A DNA stretch of 64,000 nucleotides from an uncultured Flavobacteriales bacterium (GCA_937899835.1 CALCCE010000138.1:1-64000), one strand, 5' to 3'. Counted from the first letter of the stretch, positions 1-8,630 are shown. The notes: generated by a model from the letters alone, not told the origin. Translations and numbers: made by a program.

Positions 1-1
1 T

Positions 2-52
2 GAAGGCTCGCAATCCATCCGCATTGTACGGTTTGCGTATGAGTTTTATTGA
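2..52 (+). CDS. C-terminal tail of a plus-strand protein, cut by the left edge
   Basis: A 16-codon open stretch enters from the left edge and stops at TGA 50-52. The visible residues read EGSQSIRIVRFAYEFY. The alternating polar/hydrophobic pattern ending in an aromatic residue is what the last strand of an outer-membrane beta-barrel looks like, but 16 residues cannot prove this. It is the only plus-strand reading that could use the plus-strand terminator at 449-482. It may be a chance open frame. Confidence 0.35.
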   Translation, partial: EGSQSIRIVRFAYEFY

Positions 53-93
53 TTTAAAGTCTTGGCTACTTTTCCGATCGTCTTGACTCAATT

Positions 94-196
94 AATTCGT
101 TGAGCATTTCTTTTTTATCCGGGCGTTTCGACTTCGCTCAACGACCGGCATTGTGATGCCCCTGGTCCCCGAGCGGAGCCGAGGGGCCCGGGGGAT
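94..196. repeat. GC-rich palindromic repeat, copy 1
   Basis: First of two related ~100-bp elements. It opens with AATTCGTTGAGCATTTC, continues with a TTTCGACTTCGCTCAACGACCGG block, and ends with CCCCGAGCGGAGCCGAGGGG followed by CCCGGGGG. The block TCGACTTCGCTC pairs with GAGCGGAGCCGA downstream with one mismatch, and an alternative stem CCCCtGGtCCCC / GGGGcCCgGGGG can form around the loop. The core resembles short palindromes dispersed in many Bacteroidota genomes. It is non-coding. Confidence 0.7.
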
Positions 197-257
197 GAGA
201 ATATTCAAAGACCAGTACTTTATAATGCGTAAAGCAGGTAACAGCCGATGGATACCG

Positions 258-280
258 GATCGTAGTGGCAAACTACGATC
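258..280. other. Perfect 9-bp hairpin between the repeats
   Basis: GATCGTAGT at 258-266 and ACTACGATC at 272-280 form a perfect stem with the 5-base loop GGCAA. There is no adjacent T-tract on either strand, so it does not look like an intrinsic terminator. It sits in the spacer between the two GC-rich repeat copies. Confidence 0.4.
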
Positions 281-314
281 AGACTTCAAGGCTATCCTTC
301 TTTTACACGCAACC

Positions 315-412
315 AATTCGTTGAGCATTTCGACTCTTAATCCGGGCGTTTCGACTCCGCTCAACGACCGGCACCCCCGGTCCCCGAGCGGAGTCGAGGG
401 GCCCGGGGGATG
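315..412. repeat. GC-rich palindromic repeat, copy 2
   Basis: Second copy of the element at 94-196, in the same orientation, sharing AATTCGTTGAGCATTTC, the TTTCGACTCCGCTCAACGACC block and the GC-rich end. Here TCGACTCCGCTC and GAGCGGAGTCGA are a perfect 12-bp inverted repeat, and CCCCCGGtCCCC / GGGGcCCGGGGG gives a long stem with one mismatch. Differences from copy 1 largely keep both stems pairable, which suggests structure is maintained. No open reading frame here is credible. Confidence 0.7.
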
Positions 413-448
413 GCAGTACTCAATAAGCTACTGGTCTCTTTTTTACTA

Positions 449-482
449 CCCTACTTTCGCAAGAAGTAGGGCAGCTTTTTTT
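449..482 (+). terminator. Intrinsic terminator (plus strand)
   Basis: CCCTACTT (449-456) pairs with AAGTAGGG (464-471) around a 7-base loop and is followed by a run of seven T at 476-482. The T-tract is on the plus strand only, so it would stop transcription entering from the left, not tsaB, whose stop codon overlaps the T-tract on the other strand. Confidence 0.55.
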
Positions 483-1170
483 AGAGCAATTTCTTGGGCT
501 TGGTGGCGATGAAGTCCTTCAGGTAAAAGGGCTCAAAATAGGCGAGGTCTTCGAATTCGCCGGCTTGATAGCGCTCAAAAGCCAACTGACCGGCTTCCCG
601 TGCAGAAGGAAAAATATCGGGTAAGAAAACTGCCTTTTCCTGATCACCTACCACAGGCTGAAATTTGGCAGCACCATCGCCAAAAAAAGCTACCCGAAAA
701 TCGCCTAAAAGGGAGGCAAAAGAAGTTTCATCCAAAATTTGCGCTTCAGTCTCACTCACCATCCGATTTTCTGCATCGAAAATGGCGGTGTATACCTCCA
801 TCCTGCGGGCATCGATCATGGGTACCCAGCGGTCGATGTTTTCGTGACCTTGAGTGGAAATTTGCAAGGCCATGCTTTGCAACGTGGAAATGGCGATGAG
901 CGGAAGGTCCAACGAAAAGGCCAACCCTTTTGCGGTGGAAACCCCAATGCGCAAACCCGTGTAGGAGCCCGGCCCTTTGCTTACCGCTACGGCATTCAAG
1001 TCACGGGCAGTAATATGGGCGGTTTTCAGGCAGTCTTCCACCAACAACGTTAGGTTCTCAGCATGCGAATACCCGTTGTTGATTTCTCTAAGGGCCTTCA
1101 ACTCACCTGAATGGTGCAAGGCCACCGAACACGCAGTGGTCGCGGTTTCCAGACTTAAGATCCAAGCCAT
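481..1170 (-). CDS. tsaB: tRNA threonylcarbamoyladenosine biosynthesis protein TsaB
   Basis: 229 aa, the usual size for TsaB. TsaB is the inactive Gcp/YgjD-like partner that scaffolds TsaD and TsaE in making t6A37 on ANN-decoding tRNAs in the cytoplasm. Hallmarks visible are the N-terminal ASKHA strand (ILSLETATTACSVAL), SHAENL at residues 35-40, and KGPGSYTGLRIG from residue 65. The TsaD-type metal histidines are absent, as expected. It is the last gene of a minus-strand run, 9 bases after the membrane-fusion protein gene, so it is probably co-transcribed with tolC. No minus-strand T-rich terminator was found after it. Confidence 0.93.
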   Translation of the reverse strand: MAWILSLETATTACSVALHHSGELKALREINNGYSHAENLTLLVEDCLKTAHITARDLNAVAVSKGPGSYTGLRIGVSTAKGLAFSLDLPLIAISTLQSMALQISTQGHENIDRWVPMIDARRMEVYTAIFDAENRMVSETEAQILDETSFASLLGDFRVAFFGDGAAKFQPVVGDQEKAVFLPDIFPSAREAGQLAFERYQAGEFEDLAYFEPFYLKDFIATKPKKLL

Positions 1171-1179
1171 GTCGTTTAA

Positions 1180-2577
1180 TTATCTCCCGCCAGTATCGCC
1201 GTAGAGTTCGTCTTTGGCCACCTGTTCTACCTCATCCCCATTTTCCAGCTTTTTGGCAATCACGGTATAAGGTCCGGCAACTACCTCTTCGCCTTCGGAG
1301 AGGCCCTCGAGAATTTGGATGTATTTGTTGTCTTGCACTCCGGTAGAAACCAGGCGTTTCACCACTTTGTTTCCATCCAATAGAAAGAGGCATTCTTCGG
1401 GTTCAGCATCTTCATCTTCTTCGGCCGCCTTAGAAGGATTTTTCACCTTCTCTTCCTTTTCCTCTTCGCTTTCTTTAAGGCGCTTTTTCTTCCAGGGCTT
1501 GTCGTTGTAGCGGTTCTTTTCCGAATTCTTTTCACGCACGGTCACCGCCTGGATGGGTACCGACAAGGCATTTTCTACCCGCTCGGTTTCAATCTCTACA
1601 GTGGCCGACATGCCCGGCCGAAAGGGCGAAAGGTGCGGCTTACTGGGATCGATCAGGTCTTCGTAAGAACTCCGCTCAATGCGGATCATCACATTGAATG
1701 TCGTGACCTGATCAATGCCGTCATGCGGGGTGTCCAAAGCGGTGTTGGCAATTTCGTTTACCGTTCCCATAAATTTCCGATCGAGGTAAGCATCTACTTC
1801 AATTTCTACCGGATCGCCCACCGATACGCGCACAATGTCGTTTTCGTTGACTTCAACGTTCACTTCCATGCGGGTGAGGTCGGCGATGCGCATCACCTCA
1901 GTACCTTCCATTTGAGCCGTACCAACCACCCGTTCTCCCTTTTCTATTTGCAAAAGCGAAACCGTGCCGTCCATGGGAGCAAAGAGGTTGGTGCGGGTCA
2001 GCTGATCGCGTGCTTCTTTTACCGTAGCCTGAGCGCTGCGCACCGAAAAATCACTGGCGTTGACGCTTTGTTCGGCCGCCTCTACTTCCGATTGGGCTAC
2101 CTCAAAGGCAGCAGTGGAGGCGTCCATATCAGCTTGTGAAATGGCTCCTTGCTTAAAAATACTTTTGTTGCGCTCAAAGTTGGCTTTCTCATTGATGAGC
2201 CTTGATTTTGCTTGCGCCAACCGCGCCCGGGAATTGGCCAGGTTGGCACGCTGCGTATTGAGGGCCGCTTCAGCCCGCTCTACGGCGGCCAGTGTAAGGT
2301 CTGGATTGATCTTGGCCAGAAAATCCCCCATTTTCACTTGTTGACCTTCTACCACGACCAGCTCAATGACCTCGCCCGACACATCGGCACTCATCTTTAC
2401 TTCGGTTTCCGGCTGTACTTTGCCGTTGGCCGAAACTACCTCTACAATCGTTCTTGATTTGGCCACTCCGGCATATACCCTTTCGGCTTCGCCCCGGTTT
2501 TGACTTTTGACCACCACCAAGATCAACAGCACTGCCGTAACGGCACCAAGAATGAGGTAAAGGCGTGATCTTTTCAT
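1180..2577 (-). CDS. Efflux periplasmic adaptor (HlyD/MacA-type membrane-fusion protein)
   Basis: 465 aa with one N-terminal membrane anchor (about residues 6-24). A biotinyl-lipoyl-like half motif (VVEGQQVKMGDFLAKI) is followed by a long alpha-helical hairpin (about 95-190), the second lipoyl half (FAPMDGTVSLLQIEKGERV) and beta-barrel and MP domains. Such adaptors link an inner-membrane pump to a TolC channel. A charged insert of roughly 50 residues (about 340-390, KKKRLKESEEEKEEK) interrupts the C-terminal domain, which is common in Bacteroidota homologues. The gene starts 9 bases after the tolC-type gene. No MacB-type ABC or RND pump follows, so the inner-membrane partner is elsewhere or outside the window. 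Confidence 0.88.
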   Translation of the reverse strand: MKRSRLYLILGAVTAVLLILVVVKSQNRGEAERVYAGVAKSRTIVEVVSANGKVQPETEVKMSADVSGEVIELVVVEGQQVKMGDFLAKINPDLTLAAVERAEAALNTQRANLANSRARLAQAKSRLINEKANFERNKSIFKQGAISQADMDASTAAFEVAQSEVEAAEQSVNASDFSVRSAQATVKEARDQLTRTNLFAPMDGTVSLLQIEKGERVVGTAQMEGTEVMRIADLTRMEVNVEVNENDIVRVSVGDPVEIEVDAYLDRKFMGTVNEIANTALDTPHDGIDQVTTFNVMIRIERSSYEDLIDPSKPHLSPFRPGMSATVEIETERVENALSVPIQAVTVREKNSEKNRYNDKPWKKKRLKESEEEKEEKVKNPSKAAEEDEDAEPEECLFLLDGNKVVKRLVSTGVQDNKYIQILEGLSEGEEVVAGPYTVIAKKLENGDEVEQVAKDELYGDTGGR

Positions 2578-2586
2578 GGAGCAAGC

Positions 2587-4002
2587 TTAAAAACTAAGGG
2601 CTTTGCCCTGGTAAAAGTCAAGCACTTTAACCTTGTATACGTAATCGAATTTCGCTCGAAGCAGATCGGACTGGGCCCGGAGCAAGTTGTTTTTGGCCAG
2701 GTTGTAGTCTACTGCATTCAGCAAGCCAACATCAAAACGCTGCTGGGCATACTTGAACGATTCTTCCAAAGCTTCCACCGATTTGAGGGTGGCGCGGTAG
2801 TTTTTGGCAGCCGCCACCGCATCGGCATAAGCCGACTCAATGTTTTGCCGCACGTTGTTCTTGGTCAACTCCAGGTCTTTGGCCGCCACCTCCATGTTCA
2901 ATCGGGCCCGGCTGATGTTGGTATGGGTATTCAAACCGTTGAAAATGGGTACCGAAAGGGTAAACCCAATGGAGCGGTTGAGGTTGTCCTCAATTTGATC
3001 CCCAAAAGATTTGGTGCGCAAGGTGGTACTGGCCGAGGGCGCAATCACTTGTTCGTTCCCATTTTCCGTCACTCCGATGACCTGTGTAGTTGCCGTAACG
3101 GACTCTATTTCCTGAGCCGCACCAGAATAACCCGTACCGTAAGAACCGGAAAGTACCAGGCGAGGACTCCGCCCACCTTTGGCAATGGAGTAGTTCACCG
3201 CAGAGCTTTCGAGGCGGGTTTCCGCACCTTTAATATCGGGCAGTTGGGTCAAGGCCATGTCATATACCTGCCCGGGACGGGCTTCTACGCCCACTTGCTC
3301 GGGCAATTGCACGTTGGGCACTTCCACTTTCATGTCGGTGTTGGGCTCCAATTGCATCACCTGCTTCAGGGCGAGATAAGAAAGATCAAGGTTGTTTTGT
3401 GCCGTAATCACGTTCAATTCTTCGCCTGCCAGCTGGGCTTCCAAATCGTAAAGGTTTCCTTTGGGCAGGCTACCGGCATCCACCAATTTGCGGGTCCGCT
3501 CCACTTGCTGTGCAGTGATGTCGCGCTGGGCCTGGGCAATGCTCAACAACTCTTGATTGAACAATACCTGAATATAAAACCCTGCCACTTGCAGCGAAAT
3601 ATCGTTTCGGGCTTTGTCCAGATCGTATTGACTGGCTTGCAAATTGAGTTGACTTTGCTTGATGCTGTTGGTGGTCTGAAATCCGTTAAAAACCACCACA
3701 CTCGAATTCAGTGAGAAATTGTTGGAGCGCACCCGGGAAGTGGCAAACTCGTTGGTGAAAGGATCAATGGTTTGTCCAAAGCGGTAAAAGTTAGTGGCCG
3801 TTCCGTTAATGGTCGGTAGCGTATTCGCTTTGGCGTTCAGCAACCAGGCTTCATTGATTTGAGTAGTTAAGGCGCTGCGCTGAATGTTGAGGTTGCTTTC
3901 CATCGAGTACTCGATGCACCTTTCCAAACTCCAGGTTTCCTGGGCACAAAGCGGTGTCAAGAAGCCCCCAAAGGCCAAAAAGAAGAAAACGATTTTTTGC
4001 AT
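2587..4002 (-). CDS. TolC-family outer-membrane efflux protein
   Basis: 471 aa with a cleavable signal peptide (residues 1-20, ending LCAQ before ETWSL). The two-fold repeated helical arrangement of the OEP family is visible: WSLERCIEYSMESNLNIQ opens the first repeat, and a second helical region (NISRARLNMEVAAKDLELTKNNVRQNIESAYADA) follows a stretch of polar insert around residues 270-330. It would form the outer-membrane exit duct for the adaptor encoded next. It is first in the minus-strand run tolC-adaptor-tsaB. A TAGTTTTG box 35 bases upstream is the likely promoter. Confidence 0.9.
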   Translation of the reverse strand: MQKIVFFFLAFGGFLTPLCAQETWSLERCIEYSMESNLNIQRSALTTQINEAWLLNAKANTLPTINGTATNFYRFGQTIDPFTNEFATSRVRSNNFSLNSSVVVFNGFQTTNSIKQSQLNLQASQYDLDKARNDISLQVAGFYIQVLFNQELLSIAQAQRDITAQQVERTRKLVDAGSLPKGNLYDLEAQLAGEELNVITAQNNLDLSYLALKQVMQLEPNTDMKVEVPNVQLPEQVGVEARPGQVYDMALTQLPDIKGAETRLESSAVNYSIAKGGRSPRLVLSGSYGTGYSGAAQEIESVTATTQVIGVTENGNEQVIAPSASTTLRTKSFGDQIEDNLNRSIGFTLSVPIFNGLNTHTNISRARLNMEVAAKDLELTKNNVRQNIESAYADAVAAAKNYRATLKSVEALEESFKYAQQRFDVGLLNAVDYNLAKNNLLRAQSDLLRAKFDYVYKVKVLDFYQGKALSF

Positions 4003-4036
4003 TGTGGTTGGATTTCCGCCCAGGTTAAGGAACTTA

Positions 4037-4044
4037 CAAAACTA
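4037..4044 (-). promoter_or_regulatory. Candidate -7 box for the tolC-adaptor-tsaB operon
   Basis: The minus strand reads TAGTTTTG, a full match to the Bacteroidota -7 consensus TAnnTTTG, 35 bases before the tolC start. A weak -33-like GTTTTA lies 20 bases upstream of it. The predicted leader is about 28 bases. Confidence 0.5.
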
Positions 4045-4171
4045 ATACTTCGATTCATATACCGTAAAACCTTTCAATAATTGGTTGAGAAGGGGGTTGA
4101 CCGGTTGTGCAGCGGGAGGAAAGGTAAACTTCCAATGCCCTACATTTCTCACCCAAACAATCTCGAATTCC

Positions 4172-4179
4172 TACCTTTG
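4172..4179 (+). promoter_or_regulatory. Candidate -7 box for the cyclophilin gene
   Basis: TACCTTTG matches TAnnTTTG. Transcription would begin around 4185-4187, only a few bases before the GTG start at 4191, so the mRNA would be almost leaderless. No good -33 TTG was found upstream. Confidence 0.4.
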
Positions 4180-4190
4180 AACTCTTTCAA

Positions 4191-5003
4191 GTGGGATTTT
4201 CAACACAATACCGCATCTTTCTTTGTGCTGCTACATGGCTTTTTTGGTGCATGGCATGCAACACACCGACTGAAAAAGCGGCCACCACTTCTGAAAAGTC
4301 TGCCGCCCCATCCACCGAAGCACCTGCTGCAAAGCCCTCGAAGAAAAAGCCTAAAAAAGCATCGTTCGAGAAGCTCACCTACAAAAATGCCGCTCAACAA
4401 CTCAAGGCCCTGGCCCAAGAGCATCCCGAAACCATGGTGGAGATCAGCACCGAGTACGGCAACATTACCTTGCGTTTGTTTGAGGAAACACCCTTGCACC
4501 GCACCAACTTCATCCGTTTGGTGAAAGCCGGTTACTATGACCAAACCCAGTTTTACCGCGTGGTAAAAGAGTTCATGATTCAGGGCGGCAATTCCGACGA
4601 CCTCGAGATTCAATCGGTGAAAGGCAAACTCGGCATCTATCAAATCCCCGCCGAATTCAATCCAAAGTTCTACCACCGCCGGGGCGCGGTAGCCATGGCG
4701 CGGGTCCGGGAAAACAATCCGAAAAAAAAATCGGCTCCCTACAGCTTCTACATTGTGCAAGGCAAGAAATACACTCCTGGCGAATTGCGCGGAGTAGAAG
4801 AAACCTACGAGCTAAAATTCAATGCGGAGCAAACCGAAGTGTACACCACCGTTGGGGGCGCGCCTTACCTGGATTACGACCACACGGTTTTTGGCGAAGT
4901 GGTAGAAGGCATGGATGTCGTAGATAAAATTGCCGAGGTGGAAACCGATAAGCGGGAATGGCCACTCCAGCTGATCCACACTAAAATGAAGGTGCTCCGC
5001 TAA
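4191..5003 (+). CDS. Cyclophilin-type peptidyl-prolyl isomerase, probable lipoprotein
   Basis: 270 aa. The N-terminus is a short hydrophobic signal ending in WCMAC, a non-ideal lipobox whose Cys would be lipidated, followed by an Ala/Pro/Lys-rich linker (about 24-60). The cyclophilin domain occupies about 75-270, with FEETPLHRTNFIRLVKAGYY, the active-site region FYRVVKEFMIQGG, and a long insert before FGEVVEGMDVVDKIA. It would speed proline isomerisation of envelope proteins in the periplasm. The only upstream start is GTG 4191; the in-frame ATG near 4245 would remove the signal peptide. Its 3' end overlaps the convergent T9SS gene by 23 bases. Confidence 0.85.
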   Translation: MGFSTQYRIFLCAATWLFWCMACNTPTEKAATTSEKSAAPSTEAPAAKPSKKKPKKASFEKLTYKNAAQQLKALAQEHPETMVEISTEYGNITLRLFEETPLHRTNFIRLVKAGYYDQTQFYRVVKEFMIQGGNSDDLEIQSVKGKLGIYQIPAEFNPKFYHRRGAVAMARVRENNPKKKSAPYSFYIVQGKKYTPGELRGVEETYELKFNAEQTEVYTTVGGAPYLDYDHTVFGEVVEGMDVVDKIAEVETDKREWPLQLIHTKMKVLR

Positions 5004-8000
5004 CCTGTCCCGGTCGCAACAAGACTACTGTCCCACTTTCTTGTTTTTGTGTCCCACTTTTCCGGTAACGGATGCGCCACGCGTAATTGCCTTCCTCCAT
5101 GGGCTTTCCACCCATGTTGCCGTTCCAGCTTCCAAATCCACTGGCTTGATACACCACCCGGCCCCACCGGTCGAATACCACAAACTCTTCTACTGCTACC
5201 GGTCCGTCCAGCACCGGTTCAAACACATCGTTCAGTCCATCGCCATTGGGGGTGAAAGCCTCCGGCAAGTAAAGCGACCGACGACAATCGTTCAACGCTA
5301 CGGCAAAAGTGAGTTCATAAGGGCAATGAAACTCTGGCTCAAAGGCTTGCACTACTACTTCAGCATCACCATCCACGGAGTAGCTCTCCCACGAACTCCC
5401 ATCTGGCCAGATCACCTCCCGCCCTTCTGCGCTAATCTCTAAAGGTTGGCCCAAACACAGCGTACGAGCAACCAAACTATCTTGCAACGGAACAGTTTCC
5501 ACCGCAAAGCGAGTCTCCCTTGGGCAACCTACTTCAGGCGTGGTCCATACGGAATACCTTCCTGGCGTTTTCACCATTAAACTGGCGCCCTCCGATCGGT
5601 CGGACCACCAATAGCTTTGTCCCACTTCGCCTCGCAACTCCAACGTTCCACCCGGGCAGAGGTGTTTTTCAATTTCCAGTGGCGGCCCACCGGTTTTTAC
5701 CGTCACGGCAACCACATCACTCCAGGCACAGCCGGTCACTGTATCCAGGGCATGCAACACATACCGCTGATTGCGAAGTGGGACAAGCACCGGGTGCGCA
5801 TTGGTGGTATTGGAAAAGCCCCAAGAGAAACTACTTCCCGGAGCCACCGGCGGATTTCCGCCCAAGGTCACCGAATCGCCCCGGCAAATCACCGTATCGC
5901 GGCCGGCATTGACCAAAGGCGCAGGCAACACGGTAATGGCCACTTGATCTTGATGGCTACATCCGTTGGCGTCCCACACCTGAACACCATAGTTCCCGGA
6001 GCTTCGAGGAAGAAACTTACCTACTGCTGTTGCTCCCCCTTGAGGAAACCACCGGTAGCGGTAGGGCGCCATGCCTCCCGTTGCAGTTGGAAAACCTTCG
6101 AGCAACAAACTGTCACCATAGCAAATCGTATCCTGCTGACCGGCCGAGGCGGCAGGTTGGTCCCACAATTGAACCGAGTAGCTGCCGTTGGCACTGCCGC
6201 AACGGTTGCTGGCTTGAAGCAACTCCAAACTCACTGTTCCGGTAGAAGGCGGCTCCCATTTCACACCAACTTGATCGCCACCGCCCGGCACCACCAATTG
6301 CCCAACACTGCCATTTCCCAACGCCCACTGATAATTGGTGTAGGGTTGGGCAGCCGTATTGAACCACAAAGTATCGCCCAAACAACCTCTCGCCGGCCCA
6401 CTGATCGTGCCCAATGGCGCTTCCAAAACCGCTATATCCAACGGATTCGAGCGTTGTCCCAAACAGCCAAAATGACTCTCTTGCACCTGAAACCCGTAAT
6501 TACCACTGGCGCCATTGAACTCGACCGTCAATGGATGTTGGGGTTCGTTGGGTGGAAACGGCTGACCGTTCAAATACCACTGATAATCCGCACCGACCTG
6601 CGCGTTGACCACCGAAAAAATCACTTGATCTCCCGCACCAAAACAAGCAGCCGAATCGGTTGACAAGATAGAAGGGCTGCCACTTGCCGGTGCCCCCAAC
6701 TGCACCGTGATCATGGAACTGAAGCGATGCTCGGGCAACACCGGAGCACTGGCCTGCACACGTGCGTAATAACGCCCGGGACTCAAACCAAGATTGGACA
6801 GCGCCACCAAATCGGGAATACTCCAATTGATCGTTCCGCTACCGACTCCTGAAAGACTGGCAAAATTACTGGCCAACACCTGCCCCGAAACGGGATCCAA
6901 AATTTCCAGGTCAAAGCTATTGGTGCTTCCGTAAGCAGCCGGGTTGCTCACCGTTACCGGAAAGTCCAGCGAAACCGCTGCATTGCCCGAAAAACAGCCC
7001 TGCAAACTTTGTCCTGCATTGATCGACACCGGCACTTGTTGCAAACAGAAAGGCCCCCAGGGCCGACTAAGGGTTTGTGGTGCGGTGCTCCGAAGGCGCA
7101 AATAATAATTACATCCCGCCGAAATTGGTGGTAAAAAGCAGTGCACCTGTCCTGGCAGGCTGCCGGCAATGGGATCAAAAGTGGCTTCAGCATCCAATTG
7201 GCCAATCAACGTTGGATTGGCGAAACTGCCGTTGGCATTGGACAGCTCTACCTCATAGCGATTGCCGTTCGAAAAAGTTCCCGTCGACCAAAGTGGGACA
7301 TCGAGGCCACTTGCCACCGGGAATGCAGTGTTGGGGCTTCCACCCAATGTAACCATTGTTGGAGTAGCCACCGAAACCGTAGTGGGACAAGCCGAAATGG
7401 CAAAACAAGCCGAGACTTGGCCGGTGACGACCGGTCCGGGCCCTTGTCGGTCCAGGCGCAAGCGGTAGCAATTGGCTGCTGCCAATGTAGTGGGCAAGGG
7501 CACCTGGAGATAACCTTGGTGGGCATCCAGATCAAATGGCCAGGAAGCCACCGAGGTATTTCCATTGAGCAGGTGCAATTCATAATTCCCGGCACAGGCA
7601 TTTCCAGTTTGTTGATAGGACAACAACAAATTTTCGCCAGCACATACGGCCCCTTGCACCGGTGGTATTTGTAAGGTGATGGGATGGATGGCCGGGTTGT
7701 AATTTCCGACAACTTGAATGTCGTCGATTCCGAAAGAAGGGAGGGCGGGTGGGGCCGCGCTGCTGTTGGTCCATCGGAGACCCAACCGCAACGCATCCGC
7801 ATGATCAAAGTCGGGATGGCTGATGCTTACCGTATCCCACTGCCCGGAGGGATTAAGGTTCGAAGGTCCTACAGGTGACCAGGCTCCCTGGTTGATTTGG
7901 TACCACACTTGTGCCTGTGCATTCGATGCCCCTCCATTCAAGCAATGAAAACGCAGGCGCACGCCGGTCATGCTTCGGGTGCAAATGGGATCGCTCAACG

Positions 8001-8334
8001 ATACAAAAGCATCAGAAGCCAGTGCGGGATGAAAATTGGTATTGGCTACGCCGGGCAAACCGCCAAGGTTGTGGATGTGAAGGTAGTGACCATTGGGCGT
8101 AGAAATGGGCCCGCCAATACTGGAAGACTGCAGCGGGGTGGCGGGGTAAAACACATCCCCGGAATAGGCATTGTTGATGGTCCACTGGTTGTTGCCGGTG
8201 GTGGCTACGGGCCCGCCACTGTTCAAGGTCCAGGCGCTGTTGCCTCCTTCAAAGTCTTCTTGAAACAACACCTGATTGGACTGCCCGAAAAGGGACACCT
8301 GAAAGAAGAGGAGACACAGGAAGCCAAGAAACAT
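4981..8334 (-). CDS. Large secreted protein with T9SS type-B (gliding-motility-associated CHU_C) sorting domain
   Basis: 1117 aa. The start is set at ATG 8334 because it opens a clear signal peptide (MFLGFLCLLFFQVSLFGQ) and has GGGAGG just upstream; the frame is open further upstream but without signal character. After cleavage comes a jelly-roll-like segment (FQEDFEGGNSAWTLN), then several PKD/Ig-like modules with YQW or WFP cores and CxGD motifs (for example CYGDSLLLEG, CRGDSVTLGG). The C-terminal ~95 residues carry LYLPEAFTPNGDGLNDVFEP...FDRWGRVVY, the type-B sorting signal. The product is probably exported by the SprA system encoded at 32936-40333 and attached at the surface or released. 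The gene holds five exact copies of the AAGTGGGACA 10-mer. Confidence 0.85.
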   Translation of the reverse strand: MFLGFLCLLFFQVSLFGQSNQVLFQEDFEGGNSAWTLNSGGPVATTGNNQWTINNAYSGDVFYPATPLQSSSIGGPISTPNGHYLHIHNLGGLPGVANTNFHPALASDAFVSLSDPICTRSMTGVRLRFHCLNGGASNAQAQVWYQINQGAWSPVGPSNLNPSGQWDTVSISHPDFDHADALRLGLRWTNSSAAPPALPSFGIDDIQVVGNYNPAIHPITLQIPPVQGAVCAGENLLLSYQQTGNACAGNYELHLLNGNTSVASWPFDLDAHQGYLQVPLPTTLAAANCYRLRLDRQGPGPVVTGQVSACFAISACPTTVSVATPTMVTLGGSPNTAFPVASGLDVPLWSTGTFSNGNRYEVELSNANGSFANPTLIGQLDAEATFDPIAGSLPGQVHCFLPPISAGCNYYLRLRSTAPQTLSRPWGPFCLQQVPVSINAGQSLQGCFSGNAAVSLDFPVTVSNPAAYGSTNSFDLEILDPVSGQVLASNFASLSGVGSGTINWSIPDLVALSNLGLSPGRYYARVQASAPVLPEHRFSSMITVQLGAPASGSPSILSTDSAACFGAGDQVIFSVVNAQVGADYQWYLNGQPFPPNEPQHPLTVEFNGASGNYGFQVQESHFGCLGQRSNPLDIAVLEAPLGTISGPARGCLGDTLWFNTAAQPYTNYQWALGNGSVGQLVVPGGGDQVGVKWEPPSTGTVSLELLQASNRCGSANGSYSVQLWDQPAASAGQQDTICYGDSLLLEGFPTATGGMAPYRYRWFPQGGATAVGKFLPRSSGNYGVQVWDANGCSHQDQVAITVLPAPLVNAGRDTVICRGDSVTLGGNPPVAPGSSFSWGFSNTTNAHPVLVPLRNQRYVLHALDTVTGCAWSDVVAVTVKTGGPPLEIEKHLCPGGTLELRGEVGQSYWWSDRSEGASLMVKTPGRYSVWTTPEVGCPRETRFAVETVPLQDSLVARTLCLGQPLEISAEGREVIWPDGSSWESYSVDGDAEVVVQAFEPEFHCPYELTFAVALNDCRRSLYLPEAFTPNGDGLNDVFEPVLDGPVAVEEFVVFDRWGRVVYQASGFGSWNGNMGGKPMEEGNYAWRIRYRKSGTQKQESGTVVLLRPGQVSGAPSF

Positions 8335-8630
8335 AGACCTCCCATTGCCCAAGCCATAAGCTTGCGCTTTTTCTCGGTTATCAACACCCGTGAATATCCC
8401 GAAAACCCAACCGCGAGTGGAGCCAAAATGCCTCAATGTCACGCGTTTGGGGCAAAATACCAGAGATTTAGAGGGGAAACGCGCGGCTCTCGCCGAACTT
8501 TTAAACAAGCGAATATTGATATCCAAGCCTACTGCTGTTGAAAACTACCACGCTTCCTGTCCGAAACAGGCAAGGCATGGCACAAGCATCAACAAATGAA
8601 AATCAAAAGGAAAACAGGGCGGTTTACCTA
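8335..8630. other. Intergenic region with one weak hairpin
   Basis: About 296 bases between the T9SS gene start and the metH C-terminal gene stop, both on the minus strand. A CCTGT/ACAGG hairpin at about 8556-8571 has no T-tract on either strand, so it is a poor terminator. A near-match to the -7 consensus (minus strand GTATTTTG at about 8453-8460) is one base off. Nothing else recognisable was seen. Confidence 0.4.

Noticed and set aside
449-482. Terminator of tsaB
   Set aside because: The T-tract is on the plus strand; on the minus strand the stem is followed by A-rich sequence.
92-512. Overlapping open frames across the GC-rich repeats on both strands
   Set aside because: Open by composition only; they cross palindromes and run into tsaB on the other strand.
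5029-7389. AAGTGGGACA copies as a protein repeat in the T9SS cargo
   Set aside because: The word is read in different frames and both orientations and encodes different residues; copies also occur in unrelated genes.
8541-8580. Terminator after the metH C-terminal gene
   Set aside because: The CCTGT/ACAGG hairpin has no T-tract in either direction.
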